A DNA stretch of 64,000 bases from Natronobacterium gregoryi SP2 (GTDB lineage Archaea; Halobacteriota; Halobacteria; Halobacteriales; Natrialbaceae): NCBI RefSeq assembly GCF_000230715.2, contig NC_019792.1, positions 2,914,001 to 2,978,000 on the forward strand. The letters run 5' to 3'. Under the pieces are notes generated by a model. The model was not told the DNA's origin, made no database searches, and saw only the letters and a list, made by a program, of their open reading frames with translations. Numbering within the stretch: the stretch's first letter is position 1; each line of letters begins with the position of its first letter. The translations under genes and the position numbers were made by a program. This document shows, one piece after another, positions 35,728 to 45,043 of the stretch.

Positions 35728-35862
35728 GATTACGCTATCATGTTTGTGTCCAGCCGAAGTGAACGGCGGTCCATACTGGTAAGGCTCGAGTCGGTGACTG
35801 CGGGTCGGAATCGTCGCTGGTGTAGCGTCGAGTGGCCCGATTCACCTGGACACGCGCCTGGG

Positions 35863-36486
35863 TCATTGTGGAACGGTTGCCCGGCGGCGCGCACCTTCGC
35901 CCGTGATGAGAAGGTAAAGCAATAGCAGGCCGAGAGTAATCGCGACTGCAAGGCCCGACGTGACCTGCGTGTCGATAGCAAAGAGTCCGCCCGCCTGGAC
36001 GTAGATTCTGACGCCGGACGCGTAGAGGCCCGCGGCCAGGTCAGGTGTGAGGAAGCCGACCAGTGACAGTATCACGCTCGTGGCGGCGACGACGACACCG
36101 GTCGAGATTGCGAAGGTAAGGATCGCCTCTTCGATTCGGATGACTTCTATCGCCTGCTCGACGGATAGCGCGTCGATTTCGACGAGCCAGAGAAAGCGCA
36201 ACAGGAGGACCGCACAGAGCGTCGTAGAGATCACACCTGCGAGCGCGATAATACTGAGGCTGGGCGCGACCGTGCCGGTGGCGACGGCGTTCCCCTCGAG
36301 GGAGCTGATAAGGTCGCGACGGGTGTACGTCGCAGGGGCGATTGTGATCGTCGACGCGACCGTGCCGATGCAAAGCAACACTTTGCCGCGGAGCCCGATC
36401 GGGTAGAACCGTCGCGTCGAAAGTGCTGCCTGGGCGTACGATTCGCCCGAAAGCACCGTGTCGGTGACGTCGTCTGAATCGCTCAT
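35863..36486 (-). CDS. Membrane protein of unknown function
   Basis: A 207-residue protein with about five hydrophobic segments (VLLCIGTVASTITIAPATY, SLSIIALAGVISTTLCAVLLLRFLWL, AILTFAISTGVVVAATSVILSLVGFL, IYVQAGGLFAI and SGLAVAITLGLLLLYLLI). It ends with a short basic tail (GEGARRRATVPQ). No family recognised. The Asp-rich N-terminus (MSDSDDVTDT) is a typical haloarchaeal cytoplasmic tail. It lies 135 bases upstream of hop in the same direction, so cotranscription is possible. Confidence 0.75.
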   Translation of the reverse strand: MSDSDDVTDTVLSGESYAQAALSTRRFYPIGLRGKVLLCIGTVASTITIAPATYTRRDLISSLEGNAVATGTVAPSLSIIALAGVISTTLCAVLLLRFLWLVEIDALSVEQAIEVIRIEEAILTFAISTGVVVAATSVILSLVGFLTPDLAAGLYASGVRIYVQAGGLFAIDTQVTSGLAVAITLGLLLLYLLITGEGARRRATVPQ

Positions 36487-36655
36487 CGAAGCCGTCTAAC
36501 GGCGCGGAAACGAATAATGGTTCGCGATATCACTGCCGGGGCATCGACCCCACACTCCTGTTTCCCTTACTCGTTAGGTGTTACACTCACACCTCGACCG
36601 TCCCAAGTAGATTTCGACACCACACACGCGATGTGCGATCACGGTGTGGCGTGAC

Positions 36656-36670
36656 GGAGGATACACAGTG
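36656..36670 (+). promoter_or_regulatory. Shine-Dalgarno site fixing the APC-USP start
   Basis: GGAGG at 36656-36660 lies seven bases before the GTG at 36668 and complements the haloarchaeal 16S rRNA 3' end. This favours the GTG at 36668 over the one eight codons earlier. Further upstream AGGTGT/ACACCT (36576-36594) is a possible operator. Confidence 0.6.
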
Positions 36671-38974
36671 CCAACCGGACTCAAACGCGACCTCGGACTG
36701 TTCTCGACATCAGCAATCGCAATCGGTGCCATGATCGGGTCGGGGATCTTCATTCTGCCGGGAGTCGCGTACGTCGAGGTCGGCGGGCCGGCGGTGGTTG
36801 CCGCCTTCCTGATCGCCGGGGTTCTCGTGTTGCCAGCGGCGTTCAGTGCGTCGGAGATGGCGACCGCGATGCCCGAAGACGGTGGCTCCTACGTCTACGT
36901 CGAACGCGGAATGGGACCGCTTCTCGGGACGGTTGCAGGCGTCGGCAACTGGTTTATGCTCTCGTTTAAAAGTGCGCTGGCGCTCGTCGGCGGCGTCCCG
37001 TACCTCGTTTACGTCGCCCCGGAGCTTGCGGCTTGGATTCTCCCTCTCGCACTCGGGTTGGCGGTCTTTTTCACCCTCCTCAACGCGACGAGTACGGAGA
37101 GCACCGGGCGGTTGCAGTTTGGCATCGTCGCTATCATGATCGTCGTCATGGCCTGGTTCGTCGTCGGCGGGATACCAGACATCTCCGCCGAGCGGACCGC
37201 TGGCGCGTTCGATGCGACCAGCGACGGCTTCCTCGCGGCTACCGCTCTGGTGTTTATCTCCTACGCTGGCGTGATCAAGATCGCCTCGGTTGCCGAGGAA
37301 GTTGAGGACCCAGGAACGACCATTCCGCGAGCGATGCTCGGGTCACTGCTCGTTACGACCGTGTTGTACGTCCTCGTCGTCTACGTCGCTATCGGACTCG
37401 TCGACGTCGAAGCAGCGATCGAAGCGGGCCAACTCGATCCTGACGGCGAGGGGCCGATCATGGCCCTGGCAGCCGACTCTGCTCTCGGTACCGTCGGCGT
37501 CGTCGCAGTGGTGGCTGCTGCACTCATGGCGCTTGCCTCGACCGCGAACGCGGGACTCATGGCAGCCGCGCGGTTCCCGTTCGCGATGGCCCGCGACAAC
37601 CTCGCACCGGACCAGTTCGAAGCGATCAGCGACCGGTTCCGAACGCCGGTCGCCGCGATAGTGGTCACTGGCGTCGCGATTTCGGTGATGATCCTGACGT
37701 TGCCGCTCGATCTCGTGGCGAAGTTCGGAAGCGGCTTCGGAATCATCGTGTTCGTGCTCGTCAACATCTCTCTCGTCGGCTTCCGGGAAGGTGCCGTCGA
37801 CGACTACGACCCCACGTTCACCTCCCCGCTGTACCCGTGGATGCAACTTGCGGGCATCGCCGGCGGGCTCTTGGTGTTCAGCCAGATGGGACTCGTCCCA
37901 ATCGTCGGCTCGCTGGTGATCGTGGCCCTCTCGCTCGTCTGGTACGCAATCTACGCTCGCTCGCGGATCGATCGGGAAGGGGCGGCCAGATCCGGCGTCA
38001 GACAGAGCGTCACCGAACGAGCGCTCGAGCAAACCGCCGACCTGTTCGACGAAGATCGACGGTACGACACCCTGGTCGCGCTCACCGACGACACGAGCGA
38101 ACGCGCCCGGACGGACATGGTCAGGATGGGTGCGGACCTCTCGCGGCTCCGGACGGGATCGGTCGCAGTCGCGAAGTTCACCGGTGTCCCCCACCGGGCG
38201 TTTACTGGTGGTGGACTGACAGTGAGCCGACCGGGAGTCCCGGACTGGCTCTCCTACGACGAACCGCCAGGCTGGGTGGCAGAAACCGACTGGTCGCTTA
38301 CCACCGCCGGCGCGACCGCACTGCGTGACCCGGCCAGTGCAACGTTCGATTATCTCGAAATCACGGCCGAGAACGTTCCCGAGGCGGTCGTCGAGTTTTC
38401 GACGTTCGAGGGATACGACTTGCTCGTACTCGAGCGCCGACCCGAAGAGCTCCACCGACGGTTCTCTTCGCGGCTGACAGACCACGTTCTCAAGAACGCT
38501 CCCTGTGGCGTGTTGCTCGTCGAGGACTACGGCTTCGACGGTGCAGACGAGATCGCGGTCGTCGCGAACCGTGGCCCGTACGATCCGCTGAAGCTCCTCG
38601 TCGCCGACGCTATCGCTGAGGAGACCGGGGCCGAACTCGTTCTCCTGCAGGCAGTTCCGGCCGACGCCCCGGAACAGCGCCGAGAAACCGTCCACGATTA
38701 CCACGTCGAACTCATGCGGATCCTAACGGTGCCGGCCCGATCGCGCGTCGTGGAGACTGACGACCGCGTCGCGGGTCTCGCGCGGTTCGCGGAGTCCGCC
38801 GACCTTCTCGTAACTGGGATGGAGAGTCGCGGGCTACGCGGCGACCTGTTCGGTCGGCCGGGAGACCGACTGGTCGATTCGGTCGACGTGACTGCGGTGA
38901 TGGTCCAGCCCGACGACGAACGACAGCCGGGGCTCGTCCAGCGGGTCGTCCTCGACAAACTATTTGGTGGTTGA
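36668..38974 (+). CDS. APC-family amino acid transporter with C-terminal USP domains
   Basis: Secondary transporter of 768 residues. The first 430 or so form the APC permease with about 12 helices, including the helix-1 motif AMIGSGIFILPG and FISYAGVIKIASVAEEVEDP in helix 6. The last 330 are cytoplasmic and resemble two universal stress protein folds (RYDTLVALTDD; ADEIAVVANRGPYDPLKLL ... ADLLVTGMES). Such fusions are common in haloarchaea and are thought to let nucleotide binding regulate transport. A close paralogue lies at 59642. The substrate is probably a cationic or small neutral amino acid, but sequence does not decide. Confidence 0.9.
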   Translation: MPTGLKRDLGLFSTSAIAIGAMIGSGIFILPGVAYVEVGGPAVVAAFLIAGVLVLPAAFSASEMATAMPEDGGSYVYVERGMGPLLGTVAGVGNWFMLSFKSALALVGGVPYLVYVAPELAAWILPLALGLAVFFTLLNATSTESTGRLQFGIVAIMIVVMAWFVVGGIPDISAERTAGAFDATSDGFLAATALVFISYAGVIKIASVAEEVEDPGTTIPRAMLGSLLVTTVLYVLVVYVAIGLVDVEAAIEAGQLDPDGEGPIMALAADSALGTVGVVAVVAAALMALASTANAGLMAAARFPFAMARDNLAPDQFEAISDRFRTPVAAIVVTGVAISVMILTLPLDLVAKFGSGFGIIVFVLVNISLVGFREGAVDDYDPTFTSPLYPWMQLAGIAGGLLVFSQMGLVPIVGSLVIVALSLVWYAIYARSRIDREGAARSGVRQSVTERALEQTADLFDEDRRYDTLVALTDDTSERARTDMVRMGADLSRLRTGSVAVAKFTGVPHRAFTGGGLTVSRPGVPDWLSYDEPPGWVAETDWSLTTAGATALRDPASATFDYLEITAENVPEAVVEFSTFEGYDLLVLERRPEELHRRFSSRLTDHVLKNAPCGVLLVEDYGFDGADEIAVVANRGPYDPLKLLVADAIAEETGAELVLLQAVPADAPEQRRETVHDYHVELMRILTVPARSRVVETDDRVAGLARFAESADLLVTGMESRGLRGDLFGRPGDRLVDSVDVTAVMVQPDDERQPGLVQRVVLDKLFGG

Positions 38975-39076
38975 CACGGACTGCTGTAACGATCTACCGC
39001 TGTAACCGCCGTCTGAGCGCGGCCGCACCGACAATGACCTCCATAACCCGGCCGATAGCCGCGTCGCTCCCGACGA

Positions 39077-39514
39077 CTACTCCGACAGTTCGAGTCGCGT
39101 CTTGACGTTTTCGAGAGTCGTCTGCAGCTCCCGCTCGTTGTAGCGGCGAACGAACGGCTCGGCAACCGCCGAAAGTACCGTTCCCGGCAGATCGTACGTC
39201 CCAGTGTACGTTAGCCGACTGCCGTCGTCGTGTTCCGCGAGTTCGAGGTCGATCTCGCCCTCGAGTCTGCCGGACATCTCGAAGACGTGTCGCGTCGGCG
39301 GTTTGTGGACCGTCTGGACCAGTTCCCCGTCGAGGCCGACGCCGGCCATCTCGTAGGTAAACTCGAGGCGCTTACCGCCGTCGTCGAGGGGTTCGACGTT
39401 TCGCACGTCCGAGAGACTCGGCGTCACCTCGGCGTGGTGGTGTGGTTCGTCGAGGTACGCAAACACTGCTTCCGGCGGCGCGTCGATCGTGACGGAGTCA
39501 CTGGCTGTGACCAT
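39077..39514 (-). CDS. SRPBCC (polyketide cyclase/START-like) protein
   Basis: A 145-residue protein of the Bet v1-like fold, a hydrophobic-ligand pocket used by many families. It begins TASDSVTIDAPPEAVFAYL (strand 1 and the conserved AP-x-VFAYL helix), with the middle strands GGKRLEFTYEMAG and SRLTYTGTYDLPG and a long C-terminal helix AEPFVRRYNERELQTTLENV. The frame runs 136 codons further upstream without protein character; the ATG at 39514 gives the standard family N-terminus. Ligand unknown. Confidence 0.85.
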   Translation of the reverse strand: MVTASDSVTIDAPPEAVFAYLDEPHHHAEVTPSLSDVRNVEPLDDGGKRLEFTYEMAGVGLDGELVQTVHKPPTRHVFEMSGRLEGEIDLELAEHDDGSRLTYTGTYDLPGTVLSAVAEPFVRRYNERELQTTLENVKTRLELSE

Positions 39515-39815
39515 GGTCGATAGCTCGCAACCATCCGGCAAAAGGCTCGTCCCTAACTTGTCGGGAAGTGCGGAGGCAAGGGGAGAAAAGTCGAATCCAG
39601 CGATGGTCAAGCGGTTCCCCGGGCGTCTCCGGGTTCGGCACGACCGCGCGACGAGTCTCGAGTTCTCTGCAGGACCTGTCCCCGACAACACTCCACCCGT
39701 TGTTGATCGTTGACCGCTGCTCAGCGAGACTCCCACTTTACAACAGAAAGGGCTGTCGCTCCCAGTGGTATCGTCCGTTCTTGACCGGTCGGACACGAAC
39801 GACTGCCGACGGCGG
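39515..39815. other. Spacer of about 300 bases
   Basis: Lies between two minus-strand genes. No gene, repeat or striking hairpin seen; it should contain the promoter of the SRPBCC gene. Confidence 0.35.
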
Positions 39816-41804
39816 TCAACTGGTGCCGTTCGACATCTCGACGTAGGTGTCGACGAGTTTGCGTTCTGCCGCACGAAGATGCTGATGGAAGGTCTGTCGG
39901 GTAATACCGAGGGTCTTGGCAATCTCCTCGCCGTCCGAGAGCCGCGGCCACTCGAAGTAGCCGTTCATGTGGGCGGCCTCGAGCGACGCCTGCTGACGAC
40001 TGGTCAACTGCTGCTCGAGGTCGGACGCGAACTCTCCGGGAGTTCGCTCGCGCCGGTCGTGCTCGACACGCGACCGGAGTTCGACACCGTCGTACAGCGA
40101 TTCGAGCAGTTCGAGTACCGACCGGACATCGTACTCGAGGGGAAGGTCGACCGTGAGTCGTGCCCGACTCGAGTTCGCAGTGACGCGTGAGATCGACGCG
40201 CCGTAGTCGGTCAGTTCGGCAAACGGCGACGCCGAGTCGACTGTAAGCGCCAGCGTGTAGACGTCGTCGGCACCGGCGACCTCTCGGACGGCCTCGACGA
40301 ACGGGAGCGCCGTCAGATCGGGCAACGGTCCGTCACAGCGTGTTGTCACGAACAGTTCCGTCTCCTCTCCTGCCGTCGTCCGGCCGACGTACTCGACTTC
40401 GGCCTCGACTGTGGCCGCGACGGCCGACAGCGGAAATGCCGGGTCGTCGATCGACATCGTCACCTCGACGACCCGGTCGGCGGTCAACACTTTCGACATC
40501 TCGACTGCGTTGAACCGCGTCCCGATCATCGTCCCGATCGAGTCGAACAGACGGCGTTCGCGGGCGTCGAGTGCCGACTCGGTTTCGCCGTAGATGCCGA
40601 GCAGTCCGTACCGCTTCCGACCGTAGACCAGCGGAACGACGGCGATCCGCCGCGCACCGACGGCAGCCGCGTCGAGAGCGTCGGCATCGCACTCCCGGGC
40701 CGACTGACAGGCAATCTCGTTCGTTTCGGCGGCAGTCGAGACGGCGTCCGGGAGCGCAGCGATCGATCGGCTCTCGGTCTGCTCGCTGGTCTCGAGTCCG
40801 GCCGTTCCAGTCAGTTCCAGGGCTCGACTGGCTGAATCGGCCGATCCGATCCAGGCAGCTCCGTACCCCTCCGCATCGACGATCTCGTCACAGACCTGCT
40901 GATCGATGACTGGTCGGTCGTTCTCCTCGACCAGAACGTGCGTGATCTCGTTGAGCACGCCATTGACCCGAGCGAGAATCCGCTCGAGTGCCTCTTTCTC
41001 CTCGATGAGTTTCGCGGCACGCTCTTCGGCGAGTCGTTCGGCAGTCTTGCGATCGGTGACATCTTTCTGGAATCCAACGTAGTGGACGGGGTCGTCGGAC
41101 TCGTCGTACACGGGGGCGATCGACAGTTCGTTCCACCAGGGCGTGCCGTCGGGCCGGTAGTTCTTGATCTCGACCGTTACCGGCTGTTCTGCGTCGACAG
41201 CTTCCGAAAGCGCCGACTTTATCTCGGGATCGGTAGCGGGACCTTGCAGGATTCGTGGGTTCCGGCCGAGGATCGACGCCCGATCGAAGCCAGTAATCTC
41301 CTCCCAAGCATCGTTGACGTAGACGGTCGGATTGTCGGGAAGTGACGGATCGCTCAGGCTGATTCCGATCGGCGCGTCGTCGATCGCGCGGACGACGTCG
41401 CTGGCTGTGGGTTCGTGGTCGGACACGTCACGTCCGACCGCCTCGGTCCGGGACGTGACCGTCTCGACCTCGTCGACGAGCGAGGCGTGGGACGCGGTGC
41501 CGTTTTTCGCGACGAACCGGTCGACGTCGCGCTCGAACGCGTCGTCCGCGAAGGCTCGGTCGGCGTACATGACGACCGGAAGCTCCTCCGCGACGGATCG
41601 AACCGCCCCGACCAGCGAGAGGCCGTCGTCGCCCCGAAGCCGGTACTCGCTGACCAGGCAGTCGAATTCCCCGTTCGACAGCGTCGCAATCGCGCTCGTC
41701 GCAGTCTCGACGGTCGTCACCTGGCACCCGTTCTCCTCGAGTGCTGTCGCCACGCGTTCGGTCTCGTCTCGTGAGTGCACGAGGAGCACGTGTGACCCAC
41801 CCAT
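39816..41804 (-). CDS. Bat-like sensor regulator (pseudo-receiver, PAS, GAF, HTH_10)
   Basis: Cytoplasmic transcription regulator of 662 residues in the bacterio-opsin activator family. Domains in order: receiver-like (1-115), PAS (about 150-270, with YVNDAWEEITGFDRASILGRN and the PAC strand VHYVGFQKDVTDRKTAE), a short helical linker, GAF (about 300-430), the Bat-specific beta domain (about 440-590), and HTH_10 (LTSRQQASLEAAHMNGYFEWP ... LGITRQTFHQHLRAAERKL). The receiver has Glu in place of the phosphoacceptor Asp (LVSEYRLRG) and lacks the N-terminal acidic pair, so it should not be phosphorylated. It lies 3 kb from hop, but regulation of hop is unproven. Confidence 0.9.
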   Translation of the reverse strand: MGGSHVLLVHSRDETERVATALEENGCQVTTVETATSAIATLSNGEFDCLVSEYRLRGDDGLSLVGAVRSVAEELPVVMYADRAFADDAFERDVDRFVAKNGTASHASLVDEVETVTSRTEAVGRDVSDHEPTASDVVRAIDDAPIGISLSDPSLPDNPTVYVNDAWEEITGFDRASILGRNPRILQGPATDPEIKSALSEAVDAEQPVTVEIKNYRPDGTPWWNELSIAPVYDESDDPVHYVGFQKDVTDRKTAERLAEERAAKLIEEKEALERILARVNGVLNEITHVLVEENDRPVIDQQVCDEIVDAEGYGAAWIGSADSASRALELTGTAGLETSEQTESRSIAALPDAVSTAAETNEIACQSARECDADALDAAAVGARRIAVVPLVYGRKRYGLLGIYGETESALDARERRLFDSIGTMIGTRFNAVEMSKVLTADRVVEVTMSIDDPAFPLSAVAATVEAEVEYVGRTTAGEETELFVTTRCDGPLPDLTALPFVEAVREVAGADDVYTLALTVDSASPFAELTDYGASISRVTANSSRARLTVDLPLEYDVRSVLELLESLYDGVELRSRVEHDRRERTPGEFASDLEQQLTSRQQASLEAAHMNGYFEWPRLSDGEEIAKTLGITRQTFHQHLRAAERKLVDTYVEMSNGTS

Positions 41805-41919
41805 ACTCCAGTCACTGCGAGCGCGATGAACAAACCATTATCTCTGTCAACCACTGCTTATAGTCATTTATAGACTGGTTACCACGCTCAATACGGCAGA
41901 GATTACCGCATCGACGCCG

Positions 41920-44142
41920 TCAGTGGTATCGTGATCGCGGATCGAGTACTTCGACCGGATGGACCGCATCGCGGGCGAGCAGGTCCTCGAGTTGGTCTTC
42001 ACACGAGGTCCCGCTTGCCACCACGAGTCGATCGCTCGCCTCGGGCGTCGTAAACTGGTCGGCGAGTCGCTCACCGACGTCCATGCTCAGTTCGTAGTAC
42101 TGCTCTTTGTAGCCGAACGAACCGGCGACACCACAACACTCGACGTCGCTCTCGAGGACGTCGTACCCGAGGTCCTCGAAGACGGCTCGCGTGTATCGGT
42201 CCAGACCGAGCGTCCGCTGCTGGCAGTGAGAGTGGTAGGCGACGTCGGGGACACCGTCACCGGACCGGACTCCCCGCGGATCGGCACCGTTCTCGAGCAG
42301 GCCGTAAACGTACTCGAGAACCTCGTAGCTACCGTCCTGCAGGCGCTCGTAGGACGCCTCGGGGAGGAACTTCTCGTACTCTTTGCGGAACATCGCGAGG
42401 TCACTGGGCTCGATCACGACGACGTCTCGACCCGCATCGAGGTGTTCGGCGAGGCCGGCGTAGACGCGACTGGCCTTCTCGTCGGCCGTCTGGATCATTC
42501 CCTGCGAGAGGGGTGCACGGCCGCTGCCGGGAACCGACGGAACGTGGACGTGAACGTCGAGCGCCTCGAGGACGCGAACCGCGGCTTTTCCGCGTTCGAC
42601 GTCGATGTAGTTCGTGTAGACGTCGGGGTAGAGAACGACCTCGCGGTCGGATTCGGAAGCAGCGACCCGCGGACCGCGCGCCTCGAACCAGTCGACGAGC
42701 GTCGTCCGCTCGAACTCGGGGAGTGGCCGGCGACGATCGACGCCGACGGTCTTTTCCATAAGCGTGCGAACGGGACCGAATCTCGTCGTCCAGTTCGAGA
42801 TGGGCGCTGTCGCGGAGCCCAGTTTCGCCAGCGTCTCGTAGTTGCCGAACAGTCGCTTCTGGAGGTCGACGCCACCGGGCTCTTCGTCCGGCGTGAGTCC
42901 TTCGACGAGGAAGTCGAACTGGCCGTTGTCCTCGCGGTTGATTCGGTCGCGGACGGCGGTGTTGATCCACGGGATATCGATCTTGACGGGGCAGGCCTCG
43001 ACGCAGCGCGAACAGCCGGTACAGAGGTCGTTGAACTCCGCGGCGCTGTCCTGGCCGTGGACGCCGGCCTCCCAACCCGTCGCGATACCACCCGAGTATG
43101 TCTCGCCGCCGAAGGCGTGACCGCCGACCGACTGGAAGTTCGCACACGTATTCGCACAGGCCGAACACCGGATACAGTACAGCGTCTCCCGGAGGTGGTC
43201 GTCCTCGCGCATCGCCATTCGGCCGTTGTCGATCAACACGAGATGAAAGTCGCGGTCGTCGTCACGATCGGCAAACGCCACCTCGGGGTCGTCGGCGTCG
43301 ACGACCGGCGAGTCGACCGGCGGCGTCAACAGGGAGACGTACGAGGTGATATCCTGTCCCGTCCCCGAGCGACCGATCAGTTCGATAAACGGTGCCAGAT
43401 CCTCGACGGACGGAACGATCTTCTCGACGCCCGCGACCGCGACGTGGGTGTCCGGCACGACGGCCGTCTTCCGGGCGTTGCCCTCGCTCGTGACGAGCGC
43501 AAGCGAGCCCGAATCGGCCGTAATGAAGTTCGCCCCCGTCATCCCGATATCGGCGTCGGCGATCAACTCACCGAGTTGCTCCCGGGCGAACATCGTCAGT
43601 TCCTCGGCCGTTTCGAGTGACTCCTCGGGATCGAACGTCTCGTTGAACAGGCGAGCGATCTCGTCTTCGGATTTGTGAATCGCCGGCGCAACGATGTGAG
43701 ACGGCGCTTCGTCGGCCACCTGTAACACCCACTCGCCGAGGTCGGTCTCGACGACGTCGACGCCGTCTGCCTCGAGGGCCTCGTTGACCTCGAGTTCCTC
43801 GCTGGTCATCGACTTCGACTTGACGACGCGGTCGGCCGCCTTCTCCTCGGCGACCTCGCGGATGTACCGGTTCGCGTCGGCGGCGTCGTCTGCAAGATAG
43901 AGCGTCCCGCCGTTTTCGTCGACGGTCTCTCTGAGTTCCTCTATCAGTTCCGGCAGCCGCTCGATCGCGTCTTCTTTGATCGCTCGGGCGTCGTCTTTCA
44001 GCGTCTCGTACGCCTCGAGGTCGGCGACCGACTCGTAGCGACCCTCGTTGAATCCGATCGTGTTCTGTTCGACGGCCTCGCCCTCGGTCTCGAGCAGGTT
44101 GCGGATGTGGTCTGCCTTCCGTTCGCGTGCGTCGCTACTCAT
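41920..44142 (-). CDS. lutB: LutB-LutA fusion: LUD and ferredoxin domain protein with CCG domain
   Basis: Part of the L-lactate (or related 2-hydroxyacid) oxidation complex. The 740 residues join an N-terminal LUD domain (about 60-290), a double 4Fe-4S region (CIRCSACANTCANFQ and CTGCSRCVEACPVKIDIP) and a C-terminal LutA/GlpC-like CCG module ending HSHCQQRTLG ... VECCGVAGSFG. In Bacillus LutA and LutB are separate proteins. The first CCG repeat is degenerate (VPGSGRAPLSQG, no CC pair). The start is the ATG at 44142, inside the end of lutC (8-base overlap), so translation is coupled. Confidence 0.9.
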   Translation of the reverse strand: MSSDARERKADHIRNLLETEGEAVEQNTIGFNEGRYESVADLEAYETLKDDARAIKEDAIERLPELIEELRETVDENGGTLYLADDAADANRYIREVAEEKAADRVVKSKSMTSEELEVNEALEADGVDVVETDLGEWVLQVADEAPSHIVAPAIHKSEDEIARLFNETFDPEESLETAEELTMFAREQLGELIADADIGMTGANFITADSGSLALVTSEGNARKTAVVPDTHVAVAGVEKIVPSVEDLAPFIELIGRSGTGQDITSYVSLLTPPVDSPVVDADDPEVAFADRDDDRDFHLVLIDNGRMAMREDDHLRETLYCIRCSACANTCANFQSVGGHAFGGETYSGGIATGWEAGVHGQDSAAEFNDLCTGCSRCVEACPVKIDIPWINTAVRDRINREDNGQFDFLVEGLTPDEEPGGVDLQKRLFGNYETLAKLGSATAPISNWTTRFGPVRTLMEKTVGVDRRRPLPEFERTTLVDWFEARGPRVAASESDREVVLYPDVYTNYIDVERGKAAVRVLEALDVHVHVPSVPGSGRAPLSQGMIQTADEKASRVYAGLAEHLDAGRDVVVIEPSDLAMFRKEYEKFLPEASYERLQDGSYEVLEYVYGLLENGADPRGVRSGDGVPDVAYHSHCQQRTLGLDRYTRAVFEDLGYDVLESDVECCGVAGSFGYKEQYYELSMDVGERLADQFTTPEASDRLVVASGTSCEDQLEDLLARDAVHPVEVLDPRSRYH

Positions 44143-44686
44143 CGCCGTCACCTCCGTCCTCGAGCAAGACGACGTGGACATCTTTCGGTCCGTGTGCTCC
44201 CTTCACGAGCGCCCCCATGTCGGCGGTCGCGCTGGGACCGGTCGCAACGATGGCGCTTTTCCCGTCCCGGAGGTCGGGCCCGAGCAGTTCGATCGCTGTG
44301 GGCATGTCCGCGACGAGGTCGCGTTCGCGGAGGACTGGCACGTGCAGGTCCGGGAAGAGACTCACCGGCTCGCTCCCGTCGGGCGTCGCCGGGAGGACGA
44401 CGCTACCGTAATCGGCGATTCCCAGTGACGCAGCGGTGACGCCGGTCGTGGCCGCCTCGAGCGTTGCTGGTGTGGGGTCGTCGTCGATCCAGTTGGGTAG
44501 AGACACCGACGAGAACGGAATCCGAGTGCCGACGACCGCGTCGAGATCGTGGTCGTGATCTGCGACGACAGTTTCGAGAACGTCCGCGAACTGGTCTTCG
44601 TCGGGTTCGGTGCGAGTCACCGATACCTCGAGATCGGCGAGCCTGGATTCGAACTGCTCGACGAAGGAAGCTGATTCGACGCTCAT
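44135..44686 (-). CDS. lutC: Lactate utilisation protein C (LUD domain)
   Basis: A 183-residue LUD-domain protein, the third component of the lactate oxidation complex. Recognisable parts are LGIADYGSVVLPA, the conserved LFPDLHVPVLRERDLVADMP and the C-terminal GPSATADMGALVKGAHGPKDVHVVLLED, which is the LUD signature. The start is the Met at 44686, about 25 bases after a TATA-like AAATATGC on the minus strand; the frame continues upstream without homology. It leads the lutC-lutBA operon. Confidence 0.92.
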   Translation of the reverse strand: MSVESASFVEQFESRLADLEVSVTRTEPDEDQFADVLETVVADHDHDLDAVVGTRIPFSSVSLPNWIDDDPTPATLEAATTGVTAASLGIADYGSVVLPATPDGSEPVSLFPDLHVPVLRERDLVADMPTAIELLGPDLRDGKSAIVATGPSATADMGALVKGAHGPKDVHVVLLEDGGDGDE

Positions 44687-45043
44687 TACGCACTGGTTCG
44701 ACCCTGCATATTTGTCTATTGTGTTCGTGAATCGCGGCAACGATCTGACGGATACTATCGTATCGGGGAAGACAGTTGCGACGTGGGGTACAGACCGGAA
44801 TGCGGAGCAACTGCCGGTAGTTGCGAGGAAAGCGACACCAATCGAAATCCTGCGGCGGCGGATGAGGCGGGTGTCGTCGCCGGGGTGGAGCACCTGACCC
44901 CCACGGGACCGGGCGTTCGGGCCTCAATTCCATCCGATCCATCTCCGGACGGTCGGGAGAGAGCACATTCGCGTGCGACGATACGGCCAGTTTTTTCCGT
45001 GCGGTCAAAACGGTGCAGCCGCGGGGCTCGTCTCCGCGGTCCG
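44687..45043. other. Upstream region of the lut operon (about 360 bases)
   Basis: No gene seen. The lutC promoter (AAATATGC on the minus strand, about 44709-44716) lies at the left end. Near 45017-45037 two CCGCGG hexamers flank a short spacer just after the GIDE gene and could help terminate it. Confidence 0.45.
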
